The notes beneath the pieces were generated by a model, which was not told the DNA's origin, did no database searches, and saw only the letters and a program-made list of their open reading frames with translations. Shown here in pieces: positions 1 to 8,944 of a stretch of 46,308 nucleotides of DNA (position 1 is the first letter of the stretch; each line of letters begins with the position of its first letter). This DNA is from Candidatus Zhuqueibacterota bacterium (GTDB lineage Bacteria > Zhuqueibacterota > Zhuqueibacteria > Zhuqueibacterales > Zhuqueibacteraceae), in contig JAKEEU010000170.1 of NCBI GenBank assembly GCA_022616415.1, positions 1 to 46,308 of the forward strand, read 5' to 3'. A program made the position numbers and the translations under genes.

Positions 1-308
1 AACGGATAAAAAATTATATCCGTTGTCCCGCCGTGGCGGGATTTCAATCCGTTGGGAGAAACTTGCTCTGTTTGTAAAGGTTATTGGCCATCAAAATCTT
101 ACGTGGTTTATCGACAACAGAAAATCGTAATAGTTCACCGTCCGGACGCTTTTGTGCAAGGATACCGGTATTATTTACGGCGAGCTACTCCAATTCACGA
201 AGCGTCCGGACGGTGACGTGAACTGTTACCGAAAATCTAAGGGCAGACTAATTTTATGGCAAAATGGTTAAAAAATCATTTTGCCGTAATCATTTTGACT
301 TAAAATTA
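1..308. other. Left-edge gene-free stretch with hairpins
   Basis: I find no convincing gene here. Positions 1-8 and 17-24 form an 8-bp inverted repeat. Positions 27-32 and 35-40 form a perfect GC-rich 6-bp stem (CCCGCC/GGCGGG) followed by ATTTCAATCC, which looks like one CRISPR-type repeat. An open frame from a TTG at 53 to a stop at 213 encodes about 53 residues with a CxxC pair, but it has no recognisable similarity and may be chance. A 17-bp inverted repeat lies at 135-151/200-216. Confidence 0.5.
135..216. repeat. 17-bp perfect inverted repeat
   Basis: The arm TCACCGTCCGGACGCTT at 135-151 is the exact reverse complement of 200-216, with 48 bases between. It lies beyond the 3' end of the release-factor-like gene. 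It could be a long-loop hairpin or part of a small mobile element. No T-tract follows, so it is not a classical terminator. Confidence 0.7.
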
Positions 309-692
309 TCACCCTTCCTCATCCTGCCAGCTTTTCTGCCGCGCTTGTTTCTTGAGCGACAACTGCGTTTTTTGCGCGTGTCGTTTTTCTTTGGCGGCGC
401 GCGAAGGCTGCGTCGGCAAGCGCGGCTTTCTTTTTTGGCGGCGCTTTCTAAGCTTTTCAATCAACCGCTGCCACGCCAGCTCCCGATTTTTGATTTGCGA
501 CCGGCTCTCGCCGGCCACCACGATAATTCCCGTCGGCAAATGCTTGATGCGAATGGCCGATTCGGTTTTATTCTTGTGCTGCCCGCCGGGGCCGCTCGAT
601 TTGAAGGCGGTGATTTCAACCTCGTTTTTCAAGGCTGAAATGGTGAGCGGTGTCTCGGCACTCTTGTCGATTTCTGGTTCTGCTATGGGCAT
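309..692 (-). CDS. Class I release-factor-like (GGQ) protein
   Basis: This is a short protein with the catalytic domain of class I peptide-chain release factors and no codon-recognition domain, as in the ArfB/YaeJ/PrfH-like group that hydrolyses peptidyl-tRNA on ribosomes. The motif [16 protein letters not shown] carries GGQ at about residues 36-38 (counting from the ATG at 692). It is followed by a strongly basic tail rich in Lys/Arg, as expected for binding the empty mRNA channel in ArfB-type rescue factors. Length is about 127 aa. An in-frame TTG at 743 would add 17 residues, but neither start has a clear ribosome-binding site. It reads away from the downstream TA promoter. Stalled-ribosome rescue is the likely role; the exact subfamily is not settled. 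Confidence 0.8.
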   Translation of the reverse strand: MPIAEPEIDKSAETPLTISALKNEVEITAFKSSGPGGQHKNKTESAIRIKHLPTGIIVVAGESRSQIKNRELAWQRLIEKLRKRRQKRKPRLPTQPSRAAKEKRHAQKTQLSLKKQARQKSWQDEEG

Positions 693-768
693 TTTGTCGT
701 CAGTTATTCTCTCAATTATAGCTAATGGCCTCGAAAGAGTCAAGTCTCTTGTTTAACTAATATGGGAT

Positions 769-797
769 TTGACATTGATATTTTGATTTCGTATATT
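769..797 (+). promoter_or_regulatory. Sigma70-type promoter of TA module
   Basis: TTGACA at 769-774, a 17-base spacer and TATATT at 792-797 match the sigma70 consensus with one mismatch in the -10. It lies about 50 bases upstream of the start at 846, which has GAGG as ribosome-binding site. The A+T-rich flank (TATTATAGCACATTATGATC) may hold the antitoxin operator, as TA modules are usually autoregulated. Confidence 0.7.
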
Positions 798-845
798 ATA
801 GCACATTATGATCAGTTTTGCATCTACCAGTTATAGAGGATCGCC

Positions 846-1133
846 ATGTCCACACAAATAACGACCGACAAAAAAGCCGCGCAAAGCCATGAGCTTTTGC
901 AAATACTCTTGGACCTCTCAACTGAAGAAATTGCCAAACTGCAACGGCTGCTGTATTACGCAAAGAGACTCAAACATAATGGCCATGAAGATAGCCAAGC
1001 CACGCCCAACGAGGTTTCTCAGCGGCCACGCCGCTTTATCGACCCGGATGACGGCGGGCCAGTTTGGGAGTTGGACCTAATTGATGAATTTGATCGCGAA
1101 TCCTGTTATGAAGACTTTAGGAAAATTTTATGA
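846..1133 (+). CDS. Putative antitoxin partner of PIN toxin
   Basis: This is a 95-aa acidic protein with no family I can name. The N-terminal half is predicted helical (LLQILLDLSTEEIAKLQRL). The C-terminal half is rich in Asp/Glu and aromatics (IDPDDGGPVWELDLIDEF), the usual make-up of a toxin-neutralising tail. The role is inferred from position: its stop overlaps the start of the PIN-domain gene (ATGA at 1130-1133), a good promoter stands in front, and GAGG lies 6 bases before the ATG. The coupled small-gene-then-PIN order is typical of VapBC-like type II TA systems, in which the upstream protein binds the nuclease and the promoter DNA. A non-TA function cannot be excluded. Confidence 0.6.
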   Translation: MSTQITTDKKAAQSHELLQILLDLSTEEIAKLQRLLYYAKRLKHNGHEDSQATPNEVSQRPRRFIDPDDGGPVWELDLIDEFDRESCYEDFRKIL

Positions 1134-1696
1134 TTCCTCGGCCTTCGCGATATGAGTCCGTTGCGGCTGATGCGATGATTTGGATTTATGGCTACAACCG
1201 CAAAAGCCAATACTATTCCTGTAGCCGTAAAGTACGCAACTTGATAGCCGGCAGCGAAGTCAAAGGGTGTATAACTTTACAAACCGCTACTGAAATCATC
1301 GCTGTTGTCTCGAATCCTCGCAGTTATCGTTTAACTGAAAATCACATAGACTTCCCCTCCGCTCTCAATATGGTCGCTGATGTTCTTAAGACCCCCAATT
1401 TGCGGTTGATCTTGCCTACCGCTTCTTCACTTTCCACCGCTATTGATCTTTGCCGCAAATATAATCTGAAACGTAAACAATGGTATGATGCTGTTCTCGC
1501 GGCAACTTTGCTAAACAATGGTGTTCATGTTCTCTATACCATGAACGACAAGGATTTCCTTCCCATCGCTGAACTTTCACTTATCAACCCTTTCACAGAA
1601 ACTCTGCGCCCCGGAAGTTTCCCGGTCGAGTGGGGCAAACAACCATCTGAAATTCCTCCAAAGACGGCTGGTGACACTTCAGTAGATGATGATTGA
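1130..1696 (+). CDS. PIN-domain (VapC-like) toxin
   Basis: This is a 188-aa PIN-domain ribonuclease-type protein. The metal-binding acidic residues of the fold can be placed: D14 (VAADAMIW), E55 (TATEIIAV), D120 (QWYDAVLAATLL) and the N139/D140/D142 group (YTMNDKDF). This is the pattern of VapC-like Mg-dependent RNases that cleave tRNA or rRNA. The last 30 or so residues (after NPFTE) are an extension not needed for the fold. It overlaps the upstream putative antitoxin by 4 bases (ATGA), implying translational coupling. The RNA target cannot be inferred from sequence. Confidence 0.8.
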   Translation: MIPRPSRYESVAADAMIWIYGYNRKSQYYSCSRKVRNLIAGSEVKGCITLQTATEIIAVVSNPRSYRLTENHIDFPSALNMVADVLKTPNLRLILPTASSLSTAIDLCRKYNLKRKQWYDAVLAATLLNNGVHVLYTMNDKDFLPIAELSLINPFTETLRPGSFPVEWGKQPSEIPPKTAGDTSVDDD

Positions 1697-1735
1697 AGAC
1701 ATAAAAAATCTCTTCAATCTCAAAAGATCAGTTCC

Positions 1736-2785
1736 ATGAAATTCATCAAAATCGCTGCGATCATCATCTTTCTCACCATCATCTGGCGCATCATCGATAC
1801 CATCCGCCACGCCGGTGAATTTAAAAATTTAAAGCCTCATTTTGATGGACAATGCCAAAAAATTGGCGGCGTGGCCGGCGCCGAGGACATTACCATCCAC
1901 CCACAAACCGGCGTGGCTTTTATTTCCGCCAATGACCGCCGCGCACTACTGGCCGGGGAGCAGACGCAAGGAGCGATTTATGTTTATGACTTGCAGGCGG
2001 AATCTCCGGAACTGAAAAATCTGACCGCGACATTCAGTCAGGAATTGCACCCGCACGGCATTAGCCTCTATAGCAGTGACAACGGCGCGGCCTCACTCTT
2101 CGTGGTAAATCATCGTCCCGATGGCGAATTCATCGAGATATTCGACTATCAAGACAGCACCCTCGTGCATCGCGAATCCATCCGCGGCGAGTTGATGACG
2201 AGTCCGAATGACGTCGTCGCCGTCGGGCCAAGAAGCTTTTACGTCACCAACGATCATGGCAATGTTTCCACGTTCGGGCGCACCGCGGAAGAATATTTGC
2301 AGTTGGCCAGATCTTACGTGCTTTATTACGACGGCCAAAGTTTCAAAAAAGTGGCGGCAGACATTTTGTATGCGAACGGCATCAACGTCAGCCACGACGG
2401 CAAGACGGTCTACGTCGCGGCTTGCACCGGACTTAAAATCCACGTTTATGATCGGGACGCAGGCTCCGGCGCGCTGCAATTGGCCAAACAAATTCCGCTC
2501 GGCACCGGAGTCGATAACATCGAGCTGGACGCCGCCGGCAACTTATGGGCGGCGGCGCATCCGCAGCTTCTCACGTTTACAGGTCATGCGAAAAATGCGT
2601 CAAAATTATCACCCTCGGAAATTCTTAAAATAAGTTTCACTGCGAACGGCGATCATCAAATCGAACAAATTTATCTGAATGAGGGCGACGAAATCTCCGG
2701 TTCGAGTGTCGGCGCGGTGTTCGGGCAAAAATTGCTCGTCGGCTCGGTTTTTGAAAAGTACTTTTTGGTTTGCGAGATGAAATAA
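1736..2785 (+). CDS. Paraoxonase/arylesterase-like lactonase
   Basis: A 349-aa six-bladed propeller protein of the serum paraoxonase (PON) family, with an N-terminal membrane anchor or uncleaved signal (residues 4-20). Residues that in PON1 bind catalytic calcium are recognisable: E50-D51 (GAEDITIHP), N158 (SPNDVVAVGP), N214 (YANGINVS) and D260-N261 (VDNIELD). The two active-site histidines correspond to H107 (HPHGIS) and H126 (VVNHRPDG). C40 and C346 sit where PON1 has its structural disulphide. PONs are lactonases with arylesterase activity, so a periplasm-facing lactonase, possibly acting on acyl-homoserine lactones, is a reasonable inference. The substrate is unknown. The ribosome-binding site is weak (AAAAGATCAG). 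It stands alone between the TA module and the IetAS pair. Confidence 0.85.
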   Translation: MKFIKIAAIIIFLTIIWRIIDTIRHAGEFKNLKPHFDGQCQKIGGVAGAEDITIHPQTGVAFISANDRRALLAGEQTQGAIYVYDLQAESPELKNLTATFSQELHPHGISLYSSDNGAASLFVVNHRPDGEFIEIFDYQDSTLVHRESIRGELMTSPNDVVAVGPRSFYVTNDHGNVSTFGRTAEEYLQLARSYVLYYDGQSFKKVAADILYANGINVSHDGKTVYVAACTGLKIHVYDRDAGSGALQLAKQIPLGTGVDNIELDAAGNLWAAAHPQLLTFTGHAKNASKLSPSEILKISFTANGDHQIEQIYLNEGDEISGSSVGAVFGQKLLVGSVFEKYFLVCEMK

Positions 2786-2922
2786 TCATGAATTATGCGT
2801 GATTTTCGGGAACGGCGGTTTATAGGTTGGCGACGTTGTTGAAAAGGCAGGCGTGGATGGAGAAGTATTTTGATGTTGCATTTGTAAAACTTTTCTTTTA
2901 GCTTGAAGATGTAGGTTCGAAG

Positions 2923-2951
2923 CTTTTAGAAAAAACTAAAGCATCTAAAAG
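2923..2951. promoter_or_regulatory. 8-bp inverted repeat upstream of ietA
   Basis: CTTTTAGA (2923-2930) and TCTAAAAG (2944-2951) form a perfect 8-bp inverted repeat about 40 bases before the ietA start. It could be an operator or 5'-UTR hairpin. The rest of 2786-2990 shows no gene. Confidence 0.4.
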
Positions 2952-2990
2952 TGGCTCGATCACGCATTTGTGCTATCGGGAGAGTGAAAC

Positions 2991-3989
2991 ATGGCGCGTT
3001 CAGATCTTCTTATAAACTTAGTGCAAGCAGCGACTCGGGGAGATCAAATGCTGTTAAAGAAAACGGTCGAGGCCTTAGTCGTTGAGGAGCGTGCCAAACA
3101 GCATCATGTGCTTGCTGAACGGCTGGCTGAATATTTGAAAGGGAATGGTTCCATAGCCTTTAATGCCCTTGGGGCTGTGGATGGTCGGGTCCAAGATTTA
3201 TTATTCGAGATCACGCCGAATCGCAAATTGCAGGATCTAATCTTGCCAGAGGTCGTTCAAACTGTTTGCCAAGAGCTAATCGAGGAACATCATCGCCGTG
3301 AACTGCTGCGTTCCTACAATCTGGAGCCTCGTCATCGTATATTGTTAGCTGGCCCACCTGGCAATGGAAAAACCTCTCTCGCTGAGGCCTTGGCAGAGGC
3401 ATTGATGGTGCCTATGTTGGTGGTACGTTATGAAGGTGTAATTGGAAGCTATTTAGGAGAAACTGCCTTGCGTCTCAAACGTTTGTTTGAGTATGTGCGC
3501 ACGCGGCGTTGTGTCTTGTTTCTTGACGAATTCGACGTACTGGGCAAGGAGCGAGGCGATGTTCATGAGACTGGCGAAATCAAGCGCGTAGTCAGCTCGT
3601 TGTTGTTGCAAATGGATGCCTTACCTAGTCATATCGTCGTGGTGACAGCAAGTAATCATCCGGAACTTCTTGATCGGGCGGTTTGGCGGCGATTTCAATT
3701 GCGCTTATTGTTGCCGCCTCCGGAAATCGTACAGTTGGAAGAATGGTTCCGTCGTTTTGAAACACGACATAGTGAATCATTAGGCTACGCGCCAAGAACG
3801 TTGGCAGAAAAACTCAAGGGCTTGAGCTTTGCCGAAGTGGAAGAGTTTGGTGCTGACATCCTACGGCGGCATGTTCTTGCCAAGCCCAACAGCAATTTGA
3901 AACAAATTGTTAGTGAATGTCTTAAACAATGGCAAGCCCGTTTCAGAGTAACAGATACGGCAAAGGAAGAGGAAGCGCAAGACTTTTAG
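2991..3989 (+). CDS. ietA: AAA+ ATPase of IetAS defence pair
   Basis: A 332-aa protein with one classical AAA module after an N-terminal helical region of about 110 residues. Visible motifs are Walker A GPPGNGKT (121-128), pore-loop region YEGVIGSYLGET, Walker B CVLFLDEFD (D179-E180), sensor 1 N222 in VVTASNHPELLD, and arginine-finger-like RR at 233-234. Length and domain order match IetA, the ATPase partner of a subtilase in the Agrobacterium ietAS pair, which blocks plasmid establishment and was later listed among antiphage systems. GGAG lies 8 bases before the ATG. The next gene, a subtilase, starts 12 bases after its stop, so the two form an operon. The ATPase probably remodels or activates the protease or feeds it substrate; this is inference. 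Confidence 0.85.
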   Translation: MARSDLLINLVQAATRGDQMLLKKTVEALVVEERAKQHHVLAERLAEYLKGNGSIAFNALGAVDGRVQDLLFEITPNRKLQDLILPEVVQTVCQELIEEHHRRELLRSYNLEPRHRILLAGPPGNGKTSLAEALAEALMVPMLVVRYEGVIGSYLGETALRLKRLFEYVRTRRCVLFLDEFDVLGKERGDVHETGEIKRVVSSLLLQMDALPSHIVVVTASNHPELLDRAVWRRFQLRLLLPPPEIVQLEEWFRRFETRHSESLGYAPRTLAEKLKGLSFAEVEEFGADILRRHVLAKPNSNLKQIVSECLKQWQARFRVTDTAKEEEAQDF

Positions 3990-4001
3990 GAGAAAAATCA
4001 A

Positions 4002-6584
4002 ATGGCGGAGAAACCATTACTTATTTTGCCCAACCCAAAATTATCGAGCTTCAAGAGAAAAGGAATACCAATAGGAAAACCGCATTTTCCAACCATCGAA
4101 CGCCAGCACGAGCGTTTATCACCACAGTTTGAAAGACTCGAACGGGCTTTTGAAGCGCGATGTTTTGAACTTAAGAATGATCCGGCGGGCGCAGCACCAG
4201 AACAGGTTTTAGTTTTAGAAACAATAGGAACTATTCAGGATTTCATCGTAGCTGTCCGCAATATTCCTGGTATGGAGTGGCTGGGGGAATGGGATGAAGA
4301 AGAAATCCCACCTGATGAAGATTTTTTTCAAGACGAAAAGCATAAAGACAAGCCTTTGGGTGGCCGGCTCTTTCTGATTATGACGGACCAGCAGGCGATG
4401 ACAGAACTTTTATCATTATGGCAGCGCTATCCCAGCGCCGATTTGGGTCATGGCCGCGCCAAGTGGCGGAATCTATTTCAGCAATTGCGAAACATTCGAC
4501 CTTGGGGCGTGCAAGATCGCCTTTTAGAAACAGGTCTGCTGGAAGACTGGAGGGAACGAGTTAAGGCAGGCGAAGAAAGTATCCGTTTCGAGGCCGAATT
4601 GTGGTTTCGTAATAACCCAGATCAGCAGAGAGCGAGCCTGCAGTTTTTTGAATCTTTATTAAGGCAAGAAGGCGGCAAGCTACTTGGTCAATCTGTGATC
4701 CCTGAAATTGCGTATCATGGCATTCTCGCAGAGCTATCTATTCAAGCAATCCAAGTGATTCTTGAACATCCTGATACGCGCTTGGTACGTTGCGACCACG
4801 TGATGTTTTTCCGTCCCTCGGGCCAATCGGCTGTAAAATTTCCGGAAGATAAGCCACTCGCAGGCCCTCAACCCCCAGAACCTCTATCGCTGCCACAGGG
4901 TTTGCCTATAGTTGCCCTGCTAGATGGACTCCCATTGGAAAATCACGATTGGTTAAGTGGGCGTTTAATCGTGGATGACCCAGATGGCTGGAGCGCAGAT
5001 TATCCTGCTCAAACACGCCATCATGGCACAGCCATGGCATCACTTATTTTGCACGGTGAACTTGACGCCAATGAACCACCACTCGAAAGACCTTTATATG
5101 TACGCCCCATCCTTAAACCCGATCTTCGGGATTGGCGCACTCCCAAGATTGAAAACATTCCCGAAAACATTTTACCCATCGATTTAGCCCATCGCGCTGT
5201 GCGTCGTCTTTTTGAGGGAGAAGGGGAAGAACCACCGGTTGCACCTGAGGTTCGCATCATCAACTTTTCAATCGGCGACCCCTCACGCCAATTTGATCGG
5301 TTTCTTAGCCCGATGGCACGGCTATTGGATTGGTTAGCTTGGCGTTATCAGGTATTGTTCGTGGTGAGTGCAGGAAATCACCAACAAGAAATTGTTCTTA
5401 ACTTGCCGCGAACAGCGCTTGCCAATCTTCAGCCTGAGCAACTGCAAGCGGAAACCATTAAGGCAATCGCTGATGATGTCCGTCACCGGCGCCTGCTAGC
5501 GCCCGCAGAGGCAGTAAATGTTTTGACTGTTGGCGCACTCCATGCGGATAGTTCAACATCTGCTCATCTTGGCCAACGTATAGATCCTTTTTGCTCAGAC
5601 TCTCTTCCCAACCCCGTTAATGCGTTGGGACTTGGCTTCCGACGTTCTATCAAACCAGAAATTTTGTTTAAGGGTGGAAGACAACTTTATGAAGAAAAAT
5701 TTGGTAATTTGCATAGCAACGCAACGCTTTGCATAAACACAGCAAGCTTGCCTCCGGGACAAAAAGTGGCGGCACCGAGCACACTGCCAGGTGATCTTTC
5801 AGCGATTCGCTATCTTCGCGGGACAAGTAATGCCACTGCACTCGTTACCCGTACTGCCGGACTTCTACATGAAGTCATAGCGAATCTCCGCCAAGAAGCC
5901 AGTGACGATTTGTTGGATGATCATTGTACGGCAGTCTTGCTTAAAGCCATGTTGGTTCACAGTTCGAGTTGGGGTGGTGCCCAACTAACTTTGCAACAGA
6001 TATTAAGAACTCCTTCCAATAGTCATAAGCTAAAAGAACATATCGCACGCTTTTTAGGGTATGGTAGAGTTGAGCCAGACCGTGTATTCGCTTGCACCGA
6101 TCAGCGTGCTACCCTGCTAGGATATAGCAAGCTTACCGAAGGTAATGCTCATACCTATTCCGTACCGCTTCCCCAAAGCTTAAGTGGCAAAAAACTCTGG
6201 CGACGTTTGGCCATCACCTTAGCTTGGATTACACCGATCAATTGCTCTCATCGGGCTTATCGTCGCGCCGCGCTGTGGTTTGAACCGCCTGCCGATTCAC
6301 TTCTTGTAAAACGTCAGGAAGCAGACGGGAAAGCCGTGCAGCGTGGCACTGTTCAGCATGAAATTCTGGAAGGAGAGAAGGCTGCTGCTTACACGGATAG
6401 AGATGGGCTCGACATAAAAGTTAAATGTCGGGCAGATGCAGGTGATTTGCCAGATGAGATACCCTACGCTATTGTTGTTACGTTAGAGGTCGCCGAGGAT
6501 GTGGATATTGCTATCTACGAAGAAATTCGTCAGCGTATCCGTCTACCTGTCATAATCGCTCCTGAGACTATTTCTAATAGGTGA
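4002..6584 (+). CDS. ietS: Subtilisin-like protease of IetAS pair
   Basis: An 860-aa S8-family (subtilisin-like) serine protease with all catalytic elements: D308 (PIVALLDGLP), H341 (RHHGTAMASLIL), oxyanion N459 (VVSAGNH) and nucleophile S609 (LRGTSNATALVTRTAG). There is no signal peptide, so it acts in the cytoplasm. About 300 residues precede the protease domain, and about 230 follow it with a beta-rich look. Size and pairing with the upstream AAA+ ATPase match IetS. AGGAG stands before the ATG. The pair looks lower in GC than the flanking DUF5916 gene, consistent with acquisition as a cassette. The subtilase family is certain; the assignment to IetAS is strong by architecture, but no identity was measured. 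Confidence 0.85.
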   Translation: MAEKPLLILPNPKLSSFKRKGIPIGKPHFPTIERQHERLSPQFERLERAFEARCFELKNDPAGAAPEQVLVLETIGTIQDFIVAVRNIPGMEWLGEWDEEEIPPDEDFFQDEKHKDKPLGGRLFLIMTDQQAMTELLSLWQRYPSADLGHGRAKWRNLFQQLRNIRPWGVQDRLLETGLLEDWRERVKAGEESIRFEAELWFRNNPDQQRASLQFFESLLRQEGGKLLGQSVIPEIAYHGILAELSIQAIQVILEHPDTRLVRCDHVMFFRPSGQSAVKFPEDKPLAGPQPPEPLSLPQGLPIVALLDGLPLENHDWLSGRLIVDDPDGWSADYPAQTRHHGTAMASLILHGELDANEPPLERPLYVRPILKPDLRDWRTPKIENIPENILPIDLAHRAVRRLFEGEGEEPPVAPEVRIINFSIGDPSRQFDRFLSPMARLLDWLAWRYQVLFVVSAGNHQQEIVLNLPRTALANLQPEQLQAETIKAIADDVRHRRLLAPAEAVNVLTVGALHADSSTSAHLGQRIDPFCSDSLPNPVNALGLGFRRSIKPEILFKGGRQLYEEKFGNLHSNATLCINTASLPPGQKVAAPSTLPGDLSAIRYLRGTSNATALVTRTAGLLHEVIANLRQEASDDLLDDHCTAVLLKAMLVHSSSWGGAQLTLQQILRTPSNSHKLKEHIARFLGYGRVEPDRVFACTDQRATLLGYSKLTEGNAHTYSVPLPQSLSGKKLWRRLAITLAWITPINCSHRAYRRAALWFEPPADSLLVKRQEADGKAVQRGTVQHEILEGEKAAAYTDRDGLDIKVKCRADAGDLPDEIPYAIVVTLEVAEDVDIAIYEEIRQRIRLPVIIAPETISNR

Positions 6585-6629
6585 AAATGTTTTAAAACTT
6601 AATAAAAAACCACGCGAGAGGAGGAAGCC

Positions 6630-8897
6630 ATGAGCAAAGCCATCCACGCCCTTGCCGGCGCACTGTTGGTTTTGTTTGCATTAAACCAGGCGGAATCGCT
6701 TGCCGCGCGTCACGATCATCCTGCCGACGACCCCAAGACCAAGCCCACAAACACCGAACCACCCGTAGTGGCGGCGATGCGCGTCGACGCCCCGCCGAAT
6801 CTTGACGGTCGGATTTTCGACGATCCGGCCTGGGCCAATGCCACGCCGGCCACTGATTTCTGGCAAACCACACCGGACGAGGGCCAGCCGGCGACGGAAC
6901 GCACCGAGGTTCGCATCATTTACACCGCTGAGACGATTTACTTCGGCGTCGTCTGCCACGACCGCCAACCGAGCAATATGATCATTTCCGACAGCCGTCG
7001 TGACTCGCCGCTCGACGAGACGGACTGCTTCCAAATCATTTTGGACACTTATCACGACCGGCAAAACGGTTTTGTTTTTGGCACCAATCCGGCCGGCATC
7101 GAATACGACGGCCAGGTTGCAAACGAAGGTCAGGGCGATAGCTCGCCTTCGGGCCGCCAACAAATTGGCTCCGGCGGCGGCTTCAACCTCAACTGGGACG
7201 CCTCGTGGGAAGTGCGCACCGCGATTTCCGACTCCGGCTGGAGCGCGGAGTTTGCCATTCCTTTGCGCACCTTGCGCTACGCGCGAGGCAGCACGCAAAA
7301 GTGGGGCATCAACTTTCAGCGCAACCTTCGCCGGCGCAACGAGACCGCTTTCTGGGCACCGCTGCCGCGCCAATTCAATCTCTTTCGCCTTTCGCAAGCC
7401 GGCGAGCTCCAGGGTCTCGAGATCACCAGCCAGCGCAATTTCAAGATCATGCCTTACACGCTCAGCAATGCCAGCCGAAAATTTTTGGCGGAAAAAAACA
7501 CGCAATGGAACGGCGCAATCGGCGGCGACCTGAAATACAGCCTCACCCCCAGCTTGACGCTGGATGGAACTTACAACACCGATTTTGCGCAAGTCGAGGT
7601 GGACGAGCAGCAAGTGAATCTCGAACGATTCAATCTTTTTTTCCCGGAAAAGCGCCCGTTCTTTTTGGAGAACGCCGGACTGTTCTCCATCGGCACGCCC
7701 GGCGAGATCGAGTTGTTTTTCAGCCGGCGCATCGGTATCGGCCCGGATGGCCGCGAAGTCCCCATTGTGGGCGGCGGCCGTCTCTCCGGAAAAATCGGCG
7801 CGACCAACGTCGGTCTGCTCAACATGCAGACCGAAGCGGTCGATACGGTCACCCAAGCCAACAATTTCACCGTCGCGCGCGTGAGTCGGGAGCTTCCCAA
7901 TCGCTCCGGCATCGGCGCCATGCTCATCAACCGGCAAGGAACGGGCAAGCGCGAAGTGGATGACGAAAACAAATACAATCGCACTTTTGCGATGGATGGC
8001 CGTTGGAGAATCGGCCAATACACATTGCTCTCCGGTTTTGCGGCGCACGCGGCAGCGCCCGCTGTCACCAAAGATCGCTACGCCTACAAGCTTGCTTTCA
8101 CGCGTGATTCCCAGTCCTGGCTGCTGCAGCAGAACTACACGGAGGTCGCACCTAGTTTCAATCCGGAAGTCGGCTTCCTGCGCCGCCGCAGTTATCGCAA
8201 ATCGGAAACCCTGATCTTTCATCGGTATCGGCCAAAAAATTTTCTCGGCTTGCACGAGCTGCGGCCGCACGTCTCGTATCGCGGTTACTGGGATTTTTCC
8301 GGGTTTCAAGAAACCGGTTTTCTTCACCTCGATACCCACTGGGAATGGAAGAACGGCTACGAGGTGCATACCGGTGTCAATTTTACGCGGGAAGGATTGA
8401 AGCAAGCGTTTACAATTTTCCCCGGCGTGATGGTGCCGGTCGGCACTTACAATCATCGCGAAGTGCAAATCGTCATCATCACCAACCAGGGCGCGCCGCT
8501 GAATTTTAACGGCACTTTTAATTTCGGCGGCTTTTTCGGCGGCAACCGAATCACTTCCAGCGTCACGGCGAAATTTCGCGCCGGCGAGCGCTTCAACACC
8601 GAACTGACGCTGAATCGCAACGACGTGGAGCTGCCGGCCGGCAGTTTTGTGACCAACGTGGCGCGGACGAGAGTCTCGTATTCCTTCACGCCGAGGATCT
8701 TCGTGCAGAGCTTGCTGCAGTATAATGATCGCGACAACGTGTGGTCGACGAATCTGCGCTTGGGCTGGCTGCAATCGGCGAATACCGGCCTTTTCATCGT
8801 TTACAACGAATTGCACGGCACCGGCGAGAATACATTGGATCTTCGCGAGCGCAGCTTTATCGTGAAGTTCAGCCGGCTGTTTGATTTGTTGGATTGA
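6630..8897 (+). CDS. DUF5916 / CBM9-like outer-membrane barrel protein
   Basis: A 755-aa exported protein. Residues 1-26 form a signal peptide (hydrophobic LAGALLVLFALNQAESLA). Residues about 45-230 form a family-9 carbohydrate-binding-like domain (PNLDGRIFDDPAWANA, TEVRIIYTAETIYFGVVCHD, DSPLDETDCFQIILDTYHD). The rest is the DUF5916 region of alternating beta strands ending in SRLFDLLD, compatible with an outer-membrane beta-barrel. This family is widespread in Bacteroidota, Gemmatimonadota and related phyla; its function is unknown, with a link to surface carbohydrate or peptide processing only suspected. GAGGAGG precedes the ATG. It follows ietS by 45 bases but differs in composition, so they need not be functionally linked. 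A long antisense ORF here is a codon-bias shadow. Confidence 0.85.
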   Translation: MSKAIHALAGALLVLFALNQAESLAARHDHPADDPKTKPTNTEPPVVAAMRVDAPPNLDGRIFDDPAWANATPATDFWQTTPDEGQPATERTEVRIIYTAETIYFGVVCHDRQPSNMIISDSRRDSPLDETDCFQIILDTYHDRQNGFVFGTNPAGIEYDGQVANEGQGDSSPSGRQQIGSGGGFNLNWDASWEVRTAISDSGWSAEFAIPLRTLRYARGSTQKWGINFQRNLRRRNETAFWAPLPRQFNLFRLSQAGELQGLEITSQRNFKIMPYTLSNASRKFLAEKNTQWNGAIGGDLKYSLTPSLTLDGTYNTDFAQVEVDEQQVNLERFNLFFPEKRPFFLENAGLFSIGTPGEIELFFSRRIGIGPDGREVPIVGGGRLSGKIGATNVGLLNMQTEAVDTVTQANNFTVARVSRELPNRSGIGAMLINRQGTGKREVDDENKYNRTFAMDGRWRIGQYTLLSGFAAHAAAPAVTKDRYAYKLAFTRDSQSWLLQQNYTEVAPSFNPEVGFLRRRSYRKSETLIFHRYRPKNFLGLHELRPHVSYRGYWDFSGFQETGFLHLDTHWEWKNGYEVHTGVNFTREGLKQAFTIFPGVMVPVGTYNHREVQIVIITNQGAPLNFNGTFNFGGFFGGNRITSSVTAKFRAGERFNTELTLNRNDVELPAGSFVTNVARTRVSYSFTPRIFVQSLLQYNDRDNVWSTNLRLGWLQSANTGLFIVYNELHGTGENTLDLRERSFIVKFSRLFDLLD

Positions 8898-8944
8898 GGA
8901 AGAGCGCACTTGATTTTTTCGCGAATGTGACGTATTTTCAAATC

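Noticed and set aside
6681..8909. 742-aa antisense ORF opposite the DUF5916 gene
   Set aside because: It mirrors the GC-rich codon use of the plus-strand gene, has no domain logic, and the plus strand carries a signal peptide, ribosome-binding site and family motifs.
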